DNA of 64,000 bases from Pseudomonas viridiflava (GCF_001642795.1 NZ_LKEH01000026.1:471595-535594); one strand, 5' to 3'. Positions 30,633 through 40,462 are shown, counted from the first letter of the stretch. Notes: generated from the sequence alone by a model not told the origin. Translations and numbers: made by a program.

Positions 30633-31772
30633 ATGCCCACGGTCTTTCCCCACGATTCTGTCGGTCTGGTCACACCGCAACTGGCCCATTTCAGCGAGCC
30701 TCTGGCGCTGGCGTGTGGACGTTCGCTGCCGGCCTACGACCTGATTTACGAAACCTACGGTCAACTCAATGCCACGGCCAGCAATGCCGTGCTGATCTGT
30801 CACGCGCTGTCCGGGCATCATCATGCGGCGGGCTTTCACAGCGTCGATGATCGCAAGCCCGGCTGGTGGGACAGTTGCATCGGTCCCGGCAAGCCTATCG
30901 ATACCAACAAATTCTTCGTCGTCAGCCTGAATAATCTGGGCGGCTGTAACGGTTCGACCGGCCCCAGCAGCATCGATCCGGAAACCGGCAAGCCTTTCGG
31001 CGCCAACTTCCCGGTCGTCACCGTGGAAGACTGGGTCAACAGCCAGGCCCGCTTGGCCGACGTTCTGGGGATCGCCCAGTGGGCTGCGGTCATCGGCGGC
31101 AGCCTGGGTGGCATGCAAGCATTGCAATGGACCATCAGCTACCCCGAGCGCGTGCGTCACTGCCTGGCCATCGCGTCAGCCCCCAAGCTGTCGGCACAGA
31201 ACATCGCCTTCAACGAAGTGGCGCGTCAGGCCATCCTCACGGACCCCGAATTCCACGGCGGCTCGTTTCAGGAGCGTGGCGTGATCCCCAAACGCGGCCT
31301 GATGCTGGCGCGCATGGTTGGCCACATCACCTATCTGTCCGATGACTCGATGGGCGAGAAATTCGGCCGCGGCCTGAAGAGCGAGAAGCTCAATTACGAT
31401 TTCCACAGTGTCGAGTTTCAGGTCGAGAGCTACCTGCGTTATCAGGGTGAAGAGTTCTCCGGGCGTTTCGACGCCAATACCTACCTGTTGATGACCAAGG
31501 CGCTGGATTACTTCGACCCGGCCGCCAACTTCAACGACGACCTGGCCAAGACCTTCGCCAATGCGACAGCCAGGTTCTGCGTGATGTCCTTCACCACCGA
31601 CTGGCGCTTCTCGCCAGCCCGCTCCCGCGAACTGGTGGACGCGCTGATGGCGGCCCGCAAGGACGTCTGCTACCTGGAAATCGATGCGCCTCAGGGTCAC
31701 GACGCCTTCCTGATTCCCATCCCGCGCTATCTGCAGGCTTTCAGTAATTACATGAATCGAATTTCGCTGTGA
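30633..31772 (+). CDS. metX: Homoserine O-acyltransferase MetX
   Basis: A 379-residue alpha/beta-hydrolase-fold enzyme that acylates the hydroxyl of homoserine at the start of methionine synthesis. The nucleophile Ser is in [13 protein letters not shown] and the His in the APQGHDAFL segment. In pseudomonads this enzyme is reported to use succinyl-CoA despite its MetX ancestry; the sequence alone does not settle the donor. The ATG at 30633, after AGGGT, gives the standard family start [13 protein letters not shown]. metW begins 7 bp after its stop. Confidence 0.96.
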   Translation: MPTVFPHDSVGLVTPQLAHFSEPLALACGRSLPAYDLIYETYGQLNATASNAVLICHALSGHHHAAGFHSVDDRKPGWWDSCIGPGKPIDTNKFFVVSLNNLGGCNGSTGPSSIDPETGKPFGANFPVVTVEDWVNSQARLADVLGIAQWAAVIGGSLGGMQALQWTISYPERVRHCLAIASAPKLSAQNIAFNEVARQAILTDPEFHGGSFQERGVIPKRGLMLARMVGHITYLSDDSMGEKFGRGLKSEKLNYDFHSVEFQVESYLRYQGEEFSGRFDANTYLLMTKALDYFDPAANFNDDLAKTFANATARFCVMSFTTDWRFSPARSRELVDALMAARKDVCYLEIDAPQGHDAFLIPIPRYLQAFSNYMNRISL

Positions 31773-31779
31773 GGATGTC

Positions 31780-32400
31780 ATGAGAGCCGATCTGGAAATC
31801 ATCCAGGAATGGATTCCCGCTGGCAGCCGCGTGCTCGACCTGGGTTGCGGTGACGGCGAGCTGCTGACCTGGTTGCGTGACCATAAGCAGGTCACCGGCT
31901 ACGGCCTGGAAAACGACGCAGACAACATCGCCCAGTGCGTCGCCAAGGGCATCAACGTCATCGAGCAGGACCTGGATAAAGGCCTGGGCAACTTCGCCAG
32001 CAACAGTTTCGACATCGTGGTCATGACTCAGGCGCTGCAAGCCGTGCATTACCCGGACCGGATCCTCGACGAAATGCTGCGGGTCGGCCGGCAATGCATC
32101 ATCACCTTCCCGAACTTCGGCCACTGGCGCTGCCGCTGGTATCTGGCGAGCAAGGGCCGCATGCCGGTCTCCGAGTTTCTGCCTTACACCTGGTACAACA
32201 CGCCGAACATCCACTTCTGCACCTTCGGCGATTTCGAAGAACTGTGCCGCGAGCGCGATGCACAGGTACTCGACCGACTGGCTGTCGATCAGCAGCACCG
32301 CCATGGGTGGGCCAGCAAGCTATGGCCTAATCTGTTGGGTGAAATCGGCATCTACCGGGTCACCAGCCCTGGGCTGACGGACCACCGGATTGCCGTGTAA
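31780..32400 (+). CDS. metW: Methionine biosynthesis protein MetW
   Basis: A 206-residue methyltransferase-fold protein with the SAM-binding motif VLDLGCGDGELLTWL near residue 20 and the family blocks VVMTQALQAVHYPD and TFPNFGHWRCRW. MetW is always found with MetX; in pseudomonads and relatives both are needed for full homoserine acylation. An SD-like GAGG precedes the ATG at 31780. Confidence 0.95.
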   Translation: MRADLEIIQEWIPAGSRVLDLGCGDGELLTWLRDHKQVTGYGLENDADNIAQCVAKGINVIEQDLDKGLGNFASNSFDIVVMTQALQAVHYPDRILDEMLRVGRQCIITFPNFGHWRCRWYLASKGRMPVSEFLPYTWYNTPNIHFCTFGDFEELCRERDAQVLDRLAVDQQHRHGWASKLWPNLLGEIGIYRVTSPGLTDHRIAV

Positions 32401-32422
32401 CGCTGCTTTTCGAGGAAACGAC

Positions 32423-32857
32423 ATGCGCCGCCTGATGCTGTCTTTGCTGATCGCCAGTCTGAGCCTGCCCGCAATGGCAGCCGACGCCATCAAGGGCAAT
32501 CGTCAGGAGCAGTTTGGCGACATCACGGTTTACTACAACACCTTCAATTCGACGGCGCTGCAACCGGACATCGCCAGGACTGCGGAGCTGATCCGCAGCA
32601 AGGAACAGGGCGTCATCAACATCTCTGTGGTCCGTAATGGAAAGCCGCAGATGGCGCAGGTCAGCGGGACGATCAGGGATCTGGCCAATGACTCGCTGCC
32701 GCTGGGTTTCAAGCCGGTCACCGAATACGGCGCGGTCAGCTATGTGGCGCAGTACCCTGTGCCGCAGCAGGAAGTCCGAATTTTCGACATTACCGTCCAG
32801 ACAGGCGGCAATACTCACCGTTTCAGTTTTAACCAGGAACTCTTTCCGGGCCAATGA
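32423..32857 (+). CDS. Secreted DUF4426 protein
   Basis: A 144-residue protein with a signal peptide (residues 1-20, ending PAMAA) and a beta-rich DUF4426 domain ([27 protein letters not shown]). It is conserved after metW in Pseudomonas, but its job is unknown. GAGGA lies before the ATG at 32423. Its stop overlaps the rdgB start (ATGA), so it is coupled to rdgB and hemW. Confidence 0.88.
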   Translation: MRRLMLSLLIASLSLPAMAADAIKGNRQEQFGDITVYYNTFNSTALQPDIARTAELIRSKEQGVINISVVRNGKPQMAQVSGTIRDLANDSLPLGFKPVTEYGAVSYVAQYPVPQQEVRIFDITVQTGGNTHRFSFNQELFPGQ

Positions 32858-33450
32858 TGAACCTTACCCAACTCGTACTGGCCAGCCACAACGCTGGCAA
32901 GCTCAAAGAACTCCAGGCCATGCTCGGCGACAGCGTCACCCTGCGCTCGGTAGGCGAATTCAGCCAGATCGAGCCGGAAGAGACCGGCCTGTCGTTCGTC
33001 GAGAACGCAATCCTCAAGGCCCGCAACGCATCGCGCCTGTCGGGCCTGCCTGCCCTGGCGGACGACTCGGGACTGGCGGTGGACTTTCTGGGCGGCGCGC
33101 CGGGGATTTATTCGGCACGCTACGCCGACGGCAAGGGCGACGCGGCCAACAACGCCAAGCTGCTGGACGCACTGAAAGACGTACCGGACGAGCAACGCGG
33201 TGCGCAGTTCGTGTGCGTACTGGCGCTGGTACGTCACGCCGATGACCCACTGCCGATTCTGTGTGAAGGTCTGTGGCACGGGCGCATTCTGCATGCAGCC
33301 AGTGGCGAACACGGCTTTGGCTACGACCCGCTGTTCTGGGTGCCGGAGCGCGACTGCTCCAGCGCAGAGCTGGGACCCGTCGAGAAAAACCAGCTCAGCC
33401 ATCGCGCCCGCGCCATGGTCCTGCTGCGCCAGCGCCTGGGTCTGGAATGA
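32854..33450 (+). CDS. rdgB: dITP/XTP pyrophosphatase RdgB
   Basis: A 198-residue Ham1/RdgB nucleotide-pool sanitiser that hydrolyses dITP, ITP and XTP to monophosphates. [14 protein letters not shown] forms the substrate loop, [19 protein letters not shown] holds the catalytic acids, and [12 protein letters not shown] and LSHRARAM are C-terminal motifs. Two adjacent ATGs (32854, 32857) are possible starts. Both ends overlap neighbours by ATGA, so DUF4426, rdgB and hemW form a tightly coupled operon. Confidence 0.96.
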   Translation: MMNLTQLVLASHNAGKLKELQAMLGDSVTLRSVGEFSQIEPEETGLSFVENAILKARNASRLSGLPALADDSGLAVDFLGGAPGIYSARYADGKGDAANNAKLLDALKDVPDEQRGAQFVCVLALVRHADDPLPILCEGLWHGRILHAASGEHGFGYDPLFWVPERDCSSAELGPVEKNQLSHRARAMVLLRQRLGLE

Positions 33451-34661
33451 TCCACGATCCTTCTGCGCAGCCGCTGTTTCTGGGCGAGACCGGTTTTTCG
33501 TCCGAAGGCCCTCGCCCTGCGCTGCCGCACCTGCCGCCGTTGTCGCTGTACATCCACATTCCGTGGTGCGTGCGCAAATGCCCGTATTGCGACTTCAACT
33601 CCCACACGGCCAGCCCGGTGCTGCCGGAGCAGGAATACGTCGATGCACTGCTGGCCGATCTGGATCAGGACCTGCCACACGTCTATGGTCGCGAGCTGCA
33701 ATCGATCTTCTTCGGTGGCGGCACGCCCAGCCTGTTCAGTGCCGAGGCGCTGGGCCGTCTGTTGAAAGGTGTGGAACAACGCATTCGATTCGCCAGCGAT
33801 ATCGAAATCACCCTTGAAGCCAACCCCGGCACGTTCGAGCAGGCCAAGTTCAGCGCCTATCGCGCATTGGGTATCAACCGGCTGTCCATCGGCATCCAGA
33901 GCTTTCAGGAATCCAAGCTCAAGGCGCTGGGCCGGATCCACAATGGCGACGAAGCGATCCGCGCAGCGGACATGGCGCGTCAGGCCGGTTTCGACAACTT
34001 CAACCTGGACCTGATGCACGGCCTGCCGGATCAATCGCAGGACGAAGCGCTGGATGACCTGAGACAAGCCATCGCGCTGAAACCGACGCATCTGTCCTGG
34101 TATCAGCTGACACTGGAGCCCAACACGGTGTTCTGGAACCAGCCGCCGGTGCTGCCGGAAGACGACATCCTCTGGGACATTCAGGAAACTGGCCAGCAAC
34201 TGCTGGCGGACCATGGCTACGCGCAATACGAAGTGTCGGCCTATGCACAGCCCGGCAAACCGGCGCGGCATAACCTGAATTACTGGGCGTTCGGCGATTT
34301 CATCGGGATCGGCGCGGGCGCTCATGGCAAGCTGAGTCATCTGGACGGACGTATTTTCCGTACCTGGAAAACGCGGCTGCCCAAGGACTACCTGAACCCT
34401 GACAAACCTTTTCAGGCGGGCATGAAGCTATTGCCACTGGATGAATTGCCGTTCGAGTTCCTGATGAACGCCTTGCGACTGACAAAGGGCGTGGACGCTG
34501 CATTATTTCGGGAAAGAACGGGTCTAAGCGTCGACTCACTGGCCAGCGCTCGTAAACAGGCGGAGCAACGCGGTCTGTTGCAGACCGATCCGACACGTCT
34601 GGCAGCGACGCCGCAAGGCCAGCTTTTCCTCAATGACTTGTTGCAATACTTTCTGATCTAA
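33447..34661 (+). CDS. hemW: Radical SAM heme chaperone HemW
   Basis: A 404-residue radical SAM protein, formerly called a coproporphyrinogen oxidase-like enzyme and now seen as a heme chaperone. The [4Fe-4S] ligands are Cys41, Cys45 and Cys48 in [23 protein letters not shown] and the C-terminal HemN-type domain ([20 protein letters not shown]) follow. The fourth HemN-specific Cys is absent, as in other HemW proteins. The ATG at 33447 overlaps the rdgB stop; the longer frame upstream lies inside rdgB. Confidence 0.95.
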   Translation: MIHDPSAQPLFLGETGFSSEGPRPALPHLPPLSLYIHIPWCVRKCPYCDFNSHTASPVLPEQEYVDALLADLDQDLPHVYGRELQSIFFGGGTPSLFSAEALGRLLKGVEQRIRFASDIEITLEANPGTFEQAKFSAYRALGINRLSIGIQSFQESKLKALGRIHNGDEAIRAADMARQAGFDNFNLDLMHGLPDQSQDEALDDLRQAIALKPTHLSWYQLTLEPNTVFWNQPPVLPEDDILWDIQETGQQLLADHGYAQYEVSAYAQPGKPARHNLNYWAFGDFIGIGAGAHGKLSHLDGRIFRTWKTRLPKDYLNPDKPFQAGMKLLPLDELPFEFLMNALRLTKGVDAALFRERTGLSVDSLASARKQAEQRGLLQTDPTRLAATPQGQLFLNDLLQYFLI

Positions 34662-34670
34662 GGACCCTGC

Positions 34671-34994
34671 ATGGATCTCGTACTCGATCTGCTCGCCACC
34701 GTGTCACGCTGGAGTCGCAGCAACCTTTCAGAAATCGCCCTGGCGCTGGTGGGCTGCCTGCTGGTGCTGTTCGGCTCGGATGTCAAAGGCTGGCTGGAAC
34801 AGCGCGTGGGCAGCATGGCAGGCGCCTTGCGCATCCCGATCATGGCCCTGCTGTGCACCGTCGGCAGCGGCCTGGCCCTGATCTACGCCACCCCTTGGGT
34901 CGTGCGCGGCCTGAGCCAGTTCAACAACTACAGCCTGGCGCCGGTGCTGTTGGTGGTGCTGGTGCTGATCGGGGTGGTTGCGGACAGGAAGTGA
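34671..34994 (+). CDS. DUF3392 membrane protein
   Basis: A 107-residue protein with three hydrophobic segments (about 22-37, 55-75 and 88-104), matching the DUF3392 family that follows hemW in pseudomonads. Function unknown. It starts 9 bp after hemW and is followed by a REP cluster. Confidence 0.85.
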   Translation: MDLVLDLLATVSRWSRSNLSEIALALVGCLLVLFGSDVKGWLEQRVGSMAGALRIPIMALLCTVGSGLALIYATPWVVRGLSQFNNYSLAPVLLVVLVLIGVVADRK

Positions 34995-35004
34995 TTTGAT
35001 CATT

Positions 35005-35152
35005 CCAGCGCTCCGCGTTCGCTTGAAGATGTGACGCAGAGCGTCCCGGGCTGCATGCCCACGCGGAGCATGGGCACGATCGGTGCGCTGGATATGATCG
35101 TTCCCACGCCCCAGCGTGGTAACGCCCCTCAGGACGCTCCGCGTCCGCTTCG
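35005..35152. repeat. REP-type repeat cluster between DUF3392 gene and trmB
   Basis: Contains two facing modules. The left has GACGCAGAGCGTCCCGGGC and GCATGCCCACGCGGAGCATGG. The right has ATCGTTCCCACGCCCCAGCG and CAGGACGCTCCGCGTCC. It is the fullest copy of the REP family in this window and lies between convergent gene ends. Confidence 0.75.
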
Positions 35153-35156
35153 ACGG

Positions 35157-35891
35157 TCAGTCAACCTTCTCGAACTTCAAATCCCAGACACCATGACCAA
35201 GACGCTCGCCACGGCGTTCGAACTTGGTGATCGGGCGTTCGGCCGGGCGCGGCACGTACTGATTGTCTTCGGCCTGATTGCGGAAACCCGGCGCGACGCT
35301 CATCACTTCCAGCATGTACTCGGCGTAAGGACCCCAGTCGGTCGCCATGTGGAACACGCCACCGGTCTTCAGCTTGCTACGTACCAGCGCGGCAAACTCG
35401 GGCTGCACGATGCGGCGCTTGTGGTGACGGCTCTTGTGCCACGGATCCGGGAAGAACAGCATCAGGCGATCCAGGCTGTTGTCCGCGATGCAGCGGTTCA
35501 GCACTTCGATGGCATCGCAGTCATAGACCCGCACGTTGGTCAGGCCCTGAGTCAGCACGCCATTGAGCAATGCACCAACACCGGGGTAATGCACTTCAAC
35601 ACCAATGAAATCCTGCTCGGGCGCAGCCGCGGCCATTTCCAGCAATGAGTGCCCCATGCCGAAGCCGATTTCCAGCGTGCGCGGCGCAGAGCGGCCGAAC
35701 ACCTGATCAAAATCGACCGGCGCGTCCGTCAAGGACAGGCCGAATTTCGGACGCCCCTGATCCAGACCGCGCTGCTGGCCTTCGGTCATGCGGCCAGCAC
35801 GCATCACGAAACTCTTGATGCGGCGGTGCTGGCGCTCTTCGCCCTCTTCGGTAGCAGGCGACTCTGGGTGCGGAACGTGCGAATCAGTCAT
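35157..35891 (-). CDS. trmB: tRNA (guanine-N7)-methyltransferase TrmB
   Basis: A 244-residue SAM-dependent enzyme that makes m7G46 in tRNA variable loops. The SAM motif is [15 protein letters not shown] and the family signature is [15 protein letters not shown]. The N-terminal ~45 residues are charged and poorly conserved. The ATG at 35891 was chosen because it falls just after thiG (11 bp), and a longer frame would run inside thiG. It is the last gene of thiS-thiG-trmB. Confidence 0.96.
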   Translation of the reverse strand: MTDSHVPHPESPATEEGEERQHRRIKSFVMRAGRMTEGQQRGLDQGRPKFGLSLTDAPVDFDQVFGRSAPRTLEIGFGMGHSLLEMAAAAPEQDFIGVEVHYPGVGALLNGVLTQGLTNVRVYDCDAIEVLNRCIADNSLDRLMLFFPDPWHKSRHHKRRIVQPEFAALVRSKLKTGGVFHMATDWGPYAEYMLEVMSVAPGFRNQAEDNQYVPRPAERPITKFERRGERLGHGVWDLKFEKVD

Positions 35892-35902
35892 CAAACGGGC
35901 TC

Positions 35903-36697
35903 TTACTTGATCAGGCCATCCAGCGGCGAAGATGCGCTGGCATAGAGTTTTCGTGGCATGCGTCCGGCGAGGTACGCCAGACGACCGGCAAATACAGCGT
36001 GCTTCATGGCTTCGGCCATCATGATCGGCTGCTGGGCGTGGGCGATGGCAGAGTTCATCAACACCGCCTCGCAACCCAGCTCCATCGCGATGGTGGCATC
36101 GGAAGCGGTCCCGACACCGGCATCGACCAGCACCGGCACTTTGGTTTCTTCCAGAATGATCTGCAGGTTGTACGGGTTGCAGATCCCCAGACCGCTGCCG
36201 ATCAGCCCAGCCAGCGGCATGATCGCGATGCAGCCGATCTCGGCCAGTTGGCGGGCGATGATCGGGTCATCGCTGGTGTAGACCATCACATCGAAACCGT
36301 CCTTGACCAGCACTTCGGCGGCCTTGAGGGTCTCGATCACGTTGGGGAACAGGGTCTTCTGGTCCGCCAGCACTTCCAGCTTGACCAGATTGCGGCCGTC
36401 CAGCAGTTCGCGGGACAGACGGCAGGTGCGCACCGCTTCGACGGCATCGAAGCAGCCGGCGGTGTTCGGCAGAATGGTGTAGCGATCCGGGGGCAGCACA
36501 TCCAGCAGGTTCGGCTCGCCCGGGTTCTGACCCAGATTGGTACGGCGCACGGCAACGGTGACGATCTCGGCACCCGAGGCTTCGATGGCCAGACGGGTCT
36601 GCTCCATGTCCACGTATTTGCCGGTGCCTACCAGCAGGCGCGACTCAAAGGTCCGACCGGCCAGAACGAAAGGCTTGTCGCTGCGAACATTGCTCAT
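35903..36697 (-). CDS. thiG: Thiazole synthase ThiG
   Basis: A 264-residue TIM-barrel enzyme that builds the thiazole phosphate of thiamine from deoxyxylulose phosphate, an imine from glycine or tyrosine, and ThiS thiocarboxylate. The Schiff-base Lys lies in LVKLEVL, and [13 protein letters not shown] and [12 protein letters not shown] form the phosphate end. It lies 54 bp after thiS in the same operon. Confidence 0.97.
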   Translation of the reverse strand: MSNVRSDKPFVLAGRTFESRLLVGTGKYVDMEQTRLAIEASGAEIVTVAVRRTNLGQNPGEPNLLDVLPPDRYTILPNTAGCFDAVEAVRTCRLSRELLDGRNLVKLEVLADQKTLFPNVIETLKAAEVLVKDGFDVMVYTSDDPIIARQLAEIGCIAIMPLAGLIGSGLGICNPYNLQIILEETKVPVLVDAGVGTASDATIAMELGCEAVLMNSAIAHAQQPIMMAEAMKHAVFAGRLAYLAGRMPRKLYASASSPLDGLIK

Positions 36698-36751
36698 CGG
36701 AAATCCTCTTCAACTTGCAGATTAGGGGGCGTCGCCGTCCAGCGCTGCGAA

Positions 36752-36952
36752 CTAGCCGCCGCCGATGGCGTGGACCACTTCGACCTGATCACCTTCGGAC
36801 AGGGCTGTGGTCTCGTGCTGGCTGCGCGGCACGATATCCAGATTCAATTCCACTGCGACGCGACGTCCGGCAAGTTCCAGACGGGTCAGCAGCGCCTCGA
36901 CGGTTGCGCCGTCGGGCAATTCAAAGGACTCACCGTTCAACTGAATGTGCAT
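36752..36952 (-). CDS. thiS: Sulfur carrier protein ThiS
   Basis: A 66-residue ubiquitin-fold carrier with the required C-terminal Gly-Gly (ends HAIGGG), which is adenylated and thiocarboxylated to give sulfur to thiazole synthesis. It has an MHIQLNGESFELPDG start. I saw no TPP-riboswitch motif in the 110 bp upstream. Confidence 0.95.
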   Translation of the reverse strand: MHIQLNGESFELPDGATVEALLTRLELAGRRVAVELNLDIVPRSQHETTALSEGDQVEVVHAIGGG

Positions 36953-37062
36953 GCGAGAGCAGCCATCATTTTAGGGGGCCAGCATTCTAGCCCGATCGGC
37001 CGGTATGACCAAATCAAAGCCACGCCATTCGTCTCAAGCAACCTCGGCAAACTGCGCCACGA

Positions 37063-37443
37063 TCAGGGCGCAGAACCCAGACGCCACGCCGCCAGCCCCA
37101 GGGTCGCCCAGCCGAACAGAAACGCCAGACCGCCGAACGGGGTGATGATGCCCAGCTTGCTGATGCCGGTCAGGGTCAGTGCATACAGGCTGCCGGAAAA
37201 CAGCAGAATGCCGATGGCAAAGGAAATGCCGGCCCAGGTGACCAGCCGACCCGGAAGCTGTGCCGCCAGTACGGCCACACCCAGCAGCGCCAGCGCATGA
37301 ACGAGTTGGTACAGGACGCCGGTCTGAAAGATGGTCAGGTACTCGGCGGTCAGACGCCCTTTCAGGCCATGAGCAGCAAAGGCACCAAGCGCCACGCCCG
37401 TAAAACCGAAGAAGGCGGCCAACATTAAAAAGCTACGAAGCAT
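37063..37443 (-). CDS. DUF423 membrane protein
   Basis: A 126-residue protein with four predicted membrane helices and the family sequence GVALGAFAAHGLKGRL and FSGSLYALTLTG. It is widespread and uncharacterised. It stands alone, divergent from mtgA across 80 bp. Confidence 0.9.
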   Translation of the reverse strand: MLRSFLMLAAFFGFTGVALGAFAAHGLKGRLTAEYLTIFQTGVLYQLVHALALLGVAVLAAQLPGRLVTWAGISFAIGILLFSGSLYALTLTGISKLGIITPFGGLAFLFGWATLGLAAWRLGSAP

Positions 37444-37484
37444 CAGGAACTCCAGTGAAAAATCGTCCGAAGGCGCACGGTCTG

Positions 37485-37490
37485 TATAAT
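37485..37490 (+). promoter_or_regulatory. -10 element for mtgA
   Basis: A perfect TATAAT lies 34 bases before the mtgA ATG. The -35 position has no good match. It falls inside a longer in-frame reading of mtgA, which supports the shorter start. Confidence 0.45.
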
Positions 37491-37523
37491 GGCCCGCTCA
37501 ACGGGTTCGGCCAAGCCATCTCT

Positions 37524-38234
37524 ATGCTGCAGTCTCTCTTTCGTCGCCTCATCAAAGCCCTGCTGTGGTTCGCAGCTGGCAGTGTCATTCTGGTTATCAT
37601 CTTCCGCTGGATACCGCCGCCTGGCACCGCGTTGATGGTGGAGCGCAAGGTGGAATCCTGGTTTGACGGTCAGCCCATCGACCTGCAACGCGACTGGCAG
37701 CCGTGGGACAAGATTTCCGACAACCTGAAAATCGCCGTTATTGCCGGCGAAGACCAGAAGTTTGCCGAACACTGGGGCTTCGACGTCGACGCGATCCAGG
37801 CCGCGATTCTGCACAACGAACGTGGCGGCTCGATCCGCGGTGCCAGCACCCTGAGCCAGCAAGTCTCGAAAAACCTGTTTCTATGGTCCGGCCGCAGCTA
37901 CCTGCGCAAAGGCCTCGAAGCCTGGTTCACGATGCTCATTGAGGTGTTGTGGTCCAAGGAGCGCATCCTTGAGGTCTACCTCAACAGCGTCGAATGGGAC
38001 GAAGGCGTGTTCGGCGCACAAGCGGCCGCGCAGCACCATTTCCGCGTCAACGCGAGCGCCCTGACGGTCCAGCAGGCCAGCTACCTCGCCGCCGTCCTGC
38101 CCAACCCCAGAGAATGGAGCGCCAGCCACCCCAGCAGCTACGTCTCCCGCCGCGCCGGCTGGATCCGTCAGCAGATGCGGCAATTGGGTGGGGATGACTA
38201 TCTGGCGAACCTGAACCATAGCCGTCGGTTTTAA
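37524..38234 (+). CDS. mtgA: Monofunctional biosynthetic peptidoglycan transglycosylase
   Basis: A 236-residue glycosyltransferase (GT51) that polymerises glycan strands from lipid II on the periplasmic face. One N-terminal membrane helix (LIKALLWFAAGSVILVIIF) anchors it. The catalytic motifs are AVIAGEDQKFAEHWGFD, GASTLSQQVSKNLFLW and RKGLEAWFTMLIE, and KERILEVYLNSVEWDEGVFG follows. No transpeptidase domain is present. The start at 37524 matches family length; a GTG at 37455 was rejected. Confidence 0.96.
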   Translation: MLQSLFRRLIKALLWFAAGSVILVIIFRWIPPPGTALMVERKVESWFDGQPIDLQRDWQPWDKISDNLKIAVIAGEDQKFAEHWGFDVDAIQAAILHNERGGSIRGASTLSQQVSKNLFLWSGRSYLRKGLEAWFTMLIEVLWSKERILEVYLNSVEWDEGVFGAQAAAQHHFRVNASALTVQQASYLAAVLPNPREWSASHPSSYVSRRAGWIRQQMRQLGGDDYLANLNHSRRF

Positions 38235-38392
38235 TGGGTGTAAAACCCGTGCACGCGGGTTCTGGGCTGCAATCCCACGAAAGCGATGCCTTTCTTCAAG
38301 CGGATTAATGGCCTGATAGTGGGCACGCCCGCGTCCCCGAGAACCGACGCTTCGCCTGCCGATGTTTACACCTGGATATCAGTGTAATCAGA

Positions 38393-38460
38393 AGATCGGG
38401 ACGCGGAGCGTCCCAGGCGGCATGCCAACGCAGAGCATTGGCACGATCAGGTCCAGATTC
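38393..38460. repeat. REP-type repeat in the mtgA-rpoH gap
   Basis: Contains GGGACGCGGAGCGTCCCAGG (a short palindrome) and GCATGCCAACGCAGAGCATT followed by GGCACGATC, shared with other REP copies of the window. It lies in a 536-bp gap after mtgA; the first 150 bp of that gap show one hairpin (AACCCG/CGGGTT near 38246) and no gene. Confidence 0.65.
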
Positions 38461-38480
38461 CCGCTCATCAAGCCACCTGT

Positions 38481-38582
38481 GCCGTGATCGACGGGTTGAG
38501 CTTGCTCATCCCGTTCTTTCGCTACTGACGAATACGATCGGCAGAGATGTTGCACTTCTGCGCCAAGTCGTGAAGTGTCGAA
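38481..38582 (-). pseudogene. Decayed copy of the rpoH 3' end (relic A)
   Basis: Read on the minus strand in the RpoH frame this gives [19 protein letters not shown], then a stop (TAG in place of the Leu codon), then RKNGMSKLNPSITA. The true RpoH end is [19 protein letters not shown] followed by [15 protein letters not shown]. By hand count the DNA is about 79% identical to 39498-39599 over 100 bases with no gaps. It covers the last ~34 codons, the sigma region 4.2 helix-turn-helix, and homology stops at both sides. It cannot yield a working protein. Confidence 0.9.
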
Positions 38583-38664
38583 CATTAAAGAATGAAACTG
38601 CCCCATCACTACGTATGATTATTCACTTAATCTCGTAGTATCCATCTCGTTTTATTTCGAGACC

Positions 38665-38692
38665 TTGTTTGGACATCCAGATTTTTTATATC
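38665..38692 (+). promoter_or_regulatory. Possible promoter for the first 79-codon ORF
   Basis: TTGTTT (38665-38670) and TATATC (38687-38692) are 16 bases apart, in a strongly A+T-rich stretch about 80 bases before the GTG start. The match is only moderate. Confidence 0.3.
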
Positions 38693-38770
38693 TTGCCAAC
38701 TTTATCGAAACCCGGAAATTACTCCTGAGACAAAAGATTAGAACGTCGACCCTAAACGGAGTATCGAACC

Positions 38771-39010
38771 GTGAAATACCTACTTGAAGCATTCGATAAA
38801 AAAACCGAGATACTAGCCTTTGAGAAAGAAATTCCAGGAGGCCATGATCAACAACTCAAGCTCATCATGGGTTGGACATCCGAGCAGTTAGGCCATGAAG
38901 GCTACAATCTGGACGCCGCTCAACTGGAAGCAATCGTCAGGATAATAGGCGATGAAAGCCATGACCCGAACTACGACTACCAACTGACATGCAATACTGA
39001 TGACTACTAG
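38771..39010 (+). CDS. Small acidic protein of unknown family, first of two tandem copies
   Basis: A 79-residue cytosolic protein (MKYLLEAFDKKTE start, ends QLTCNTDDY), acidic, with no signal peptide or membrane segment. It is closely similar to the protein at 39207, sharing for example IMGWTSEQ, EGYNLDA and QLEAIVR. The start is a GTG with GGAG eight bases upstream, and the words around it (ATCGAACCGTGAAATACCT) are shared by both copies. Base composition is clearly more A+T-rich than the neighbours, which suggests acquisition. Small size, acidity and duplication recall bacteriocin or contact-toxin immunity proteins, but no toxin gene is beside it and I cannot assign the family. Confidence 0.75.
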   Translation: MKYLLEAFDKKTEILAFEKEIPGGHDQQLKLIMGWTSEQLGHEGYNLDAAQLEAIVRIIGDESHDPNYDYQLTCNTDDY

Positions 39011-39042
39011 CTAAAACGCGCTGTCCAACGTTGGGACTTTGT

Positions 39043-39058
39043 GATGCGGCAACGCATC
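39043..39058. terminator. Hairpin with GCAA loop after the first 79-codon ORF
   Basis: GATGCG and CGCATC form a 6-bp perfect stem around a GCAA tetraloop, directly beside relic B. There is no T-tract. It holds the position of the rpoH terminator in the neighbouring unit and may be its degenerate counterpart. Confidence 0.4.
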
Positions 39059-39060
39059 AT

Positions 39061-39153
39061 GCCGCTATCGATATACTGAGCGTGCTCATCGCACTCTTCC
39101 AATGCTGATGAATACGCTCAGCGAAGACGTTATACATCTACGCCAGATCATAC
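39061..39153 (-). pseudogene. Decayed copy of the rpoH 3' end (relic B)
   Basis: In the RpoH frame the minus strand reads DLA, stop, MYNVFAERIHQHWKSAM then STLSISIAA, against the true end [20 protein letters not shown] and [10 protein letters not shown]. By hand count, identity to 39498-39587 is about 77% over 90 bases without gaps. The offset from the real rpoH tail is 437 bases, equal to the 436-base offset between the two 79-codon ORFs, so it belongs to a tandem duplication. Confidence 0.9.
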
Positions 39154-39206
39154 TGAAAACAGAAGCACAGACCAAAGAGGTCTACTGCTGAAACGAGCAT
39201 CGAACC

Positions 39207-39446
39207 GTGAAATACCTGCTTGAAGCATTCGACAGAAAAACAGAATTTCTCGCTTTTGCAAAAGAAATCCCGGCTGGCAATGACGAACGGCTAAAAAGCA
39301 TCATGGGCTGGACATCCGAGCAGTGGGGCGATGAAGGCTACAATCTGGACGCTTCTCAGTTGGAAGCAATCGTCAGGCTCATCGGTGATGAACCCCATGA
39401 TCCGAACTACTTCTACCAGCTGACATGCAACGCTGACGACCTTTAA
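39207..39446 (+). CDS. Small acidic protein of unknown family, second tandem copy
   Basis: A 79-residue paralogue of the protein at 38771 (MKYLLEAFDRKTE start, ends LTCNADDL), colinear throughout with no indels; most differences lie in residues 10-40. The start is a GTG at 39207 with a weak GAG-type ribosome site. It begins 47 bases after relic B and ends before a strong terminator shared with rpoH, toward which it converges. Retention of two intact reading frames suggests both are under selection. Function unknown. Confidence 0.75.
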   Translation: MKYLLEAFDRKTEFLAFAKEIPAGNDERLKSIMGWTSEQWGDEGYNLDASQLEAIVRLIGDEPHDPNYFYQLTCNADDL

Positions 39447-39450
39447 ACAA

Positions 39451-39477
39451 AAACGCCCCGATCAGATCGGGGCGTTT
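39451..39477. terminator. Bidirectional terminator between small ORF and rpoH
   Basis: AAACGCCCCGAT and ATCGGGGCGTTT form a 12-bp perfect stem with a 3-base loop. It is flanked by T-rich sequence on the plus side (GTTTTG) and by A-rich sequence that reads as T-rich on the minus strand, so it can end both converging transcripts. Confidence 0.88.
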
Positions 39478-39493
39478 TGCGTTACCGGCTACG

Positions 39494-40348
<855 letters not shown>

Positions 40349-40395
40349 ACGAAAAAACCTCCAGCGCACATAAATGTGCAGTTCAGCACTGCCAG

Positions 40396-40423
40396 ATTGA
40401 CTTGGAACCGCGAGACAAGTTCC
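40396..40423 (-). promoter_or_regulatory. AlgU/sigma-E-like promoter for rpoH
   Basis: On the minus strand GGAACTT (40423-40417) is followed after 16 bases by TCAAT (40400-40396). The -35 matches the sigma-E/AlgU consensus GAACTT exactly; the -10 fits more loosely. rpoH is a known AlgU or sigma-E target in P. aeruginosa and E. coli. A transcript from here would have a leader of about 40 bases. It contains a hairpin (GCACA/TGTGC, 40366-40379) three bases upstream of the GGAGG ribosome site. Confidence 0.55.
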
Positions 40424-40462
40424 TTGATTTTCTGAAGCCAATCTGGTGAAACAATTTTAGCT

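Noticed and set aside
35892..36074. N-terminally extended TrmB starting at 36074
   Set aside because: The extension overlaps the end of thiG and has no family sequence; the ATG at 35891 fits the known length.
36953..37062. TPP riboswitch before thiS
   Set aside because: The conserved TPP-aptamer words (CTGAGA, ACCTGA) are absent on the minus strand.
38388..38609. 73-codon minus-strand ORF over rpoH relic A
   Set aside because: It is in a different frame from the RpoH-like reading and also covers a REP element; the RpoH-frame relic explains the conservation.
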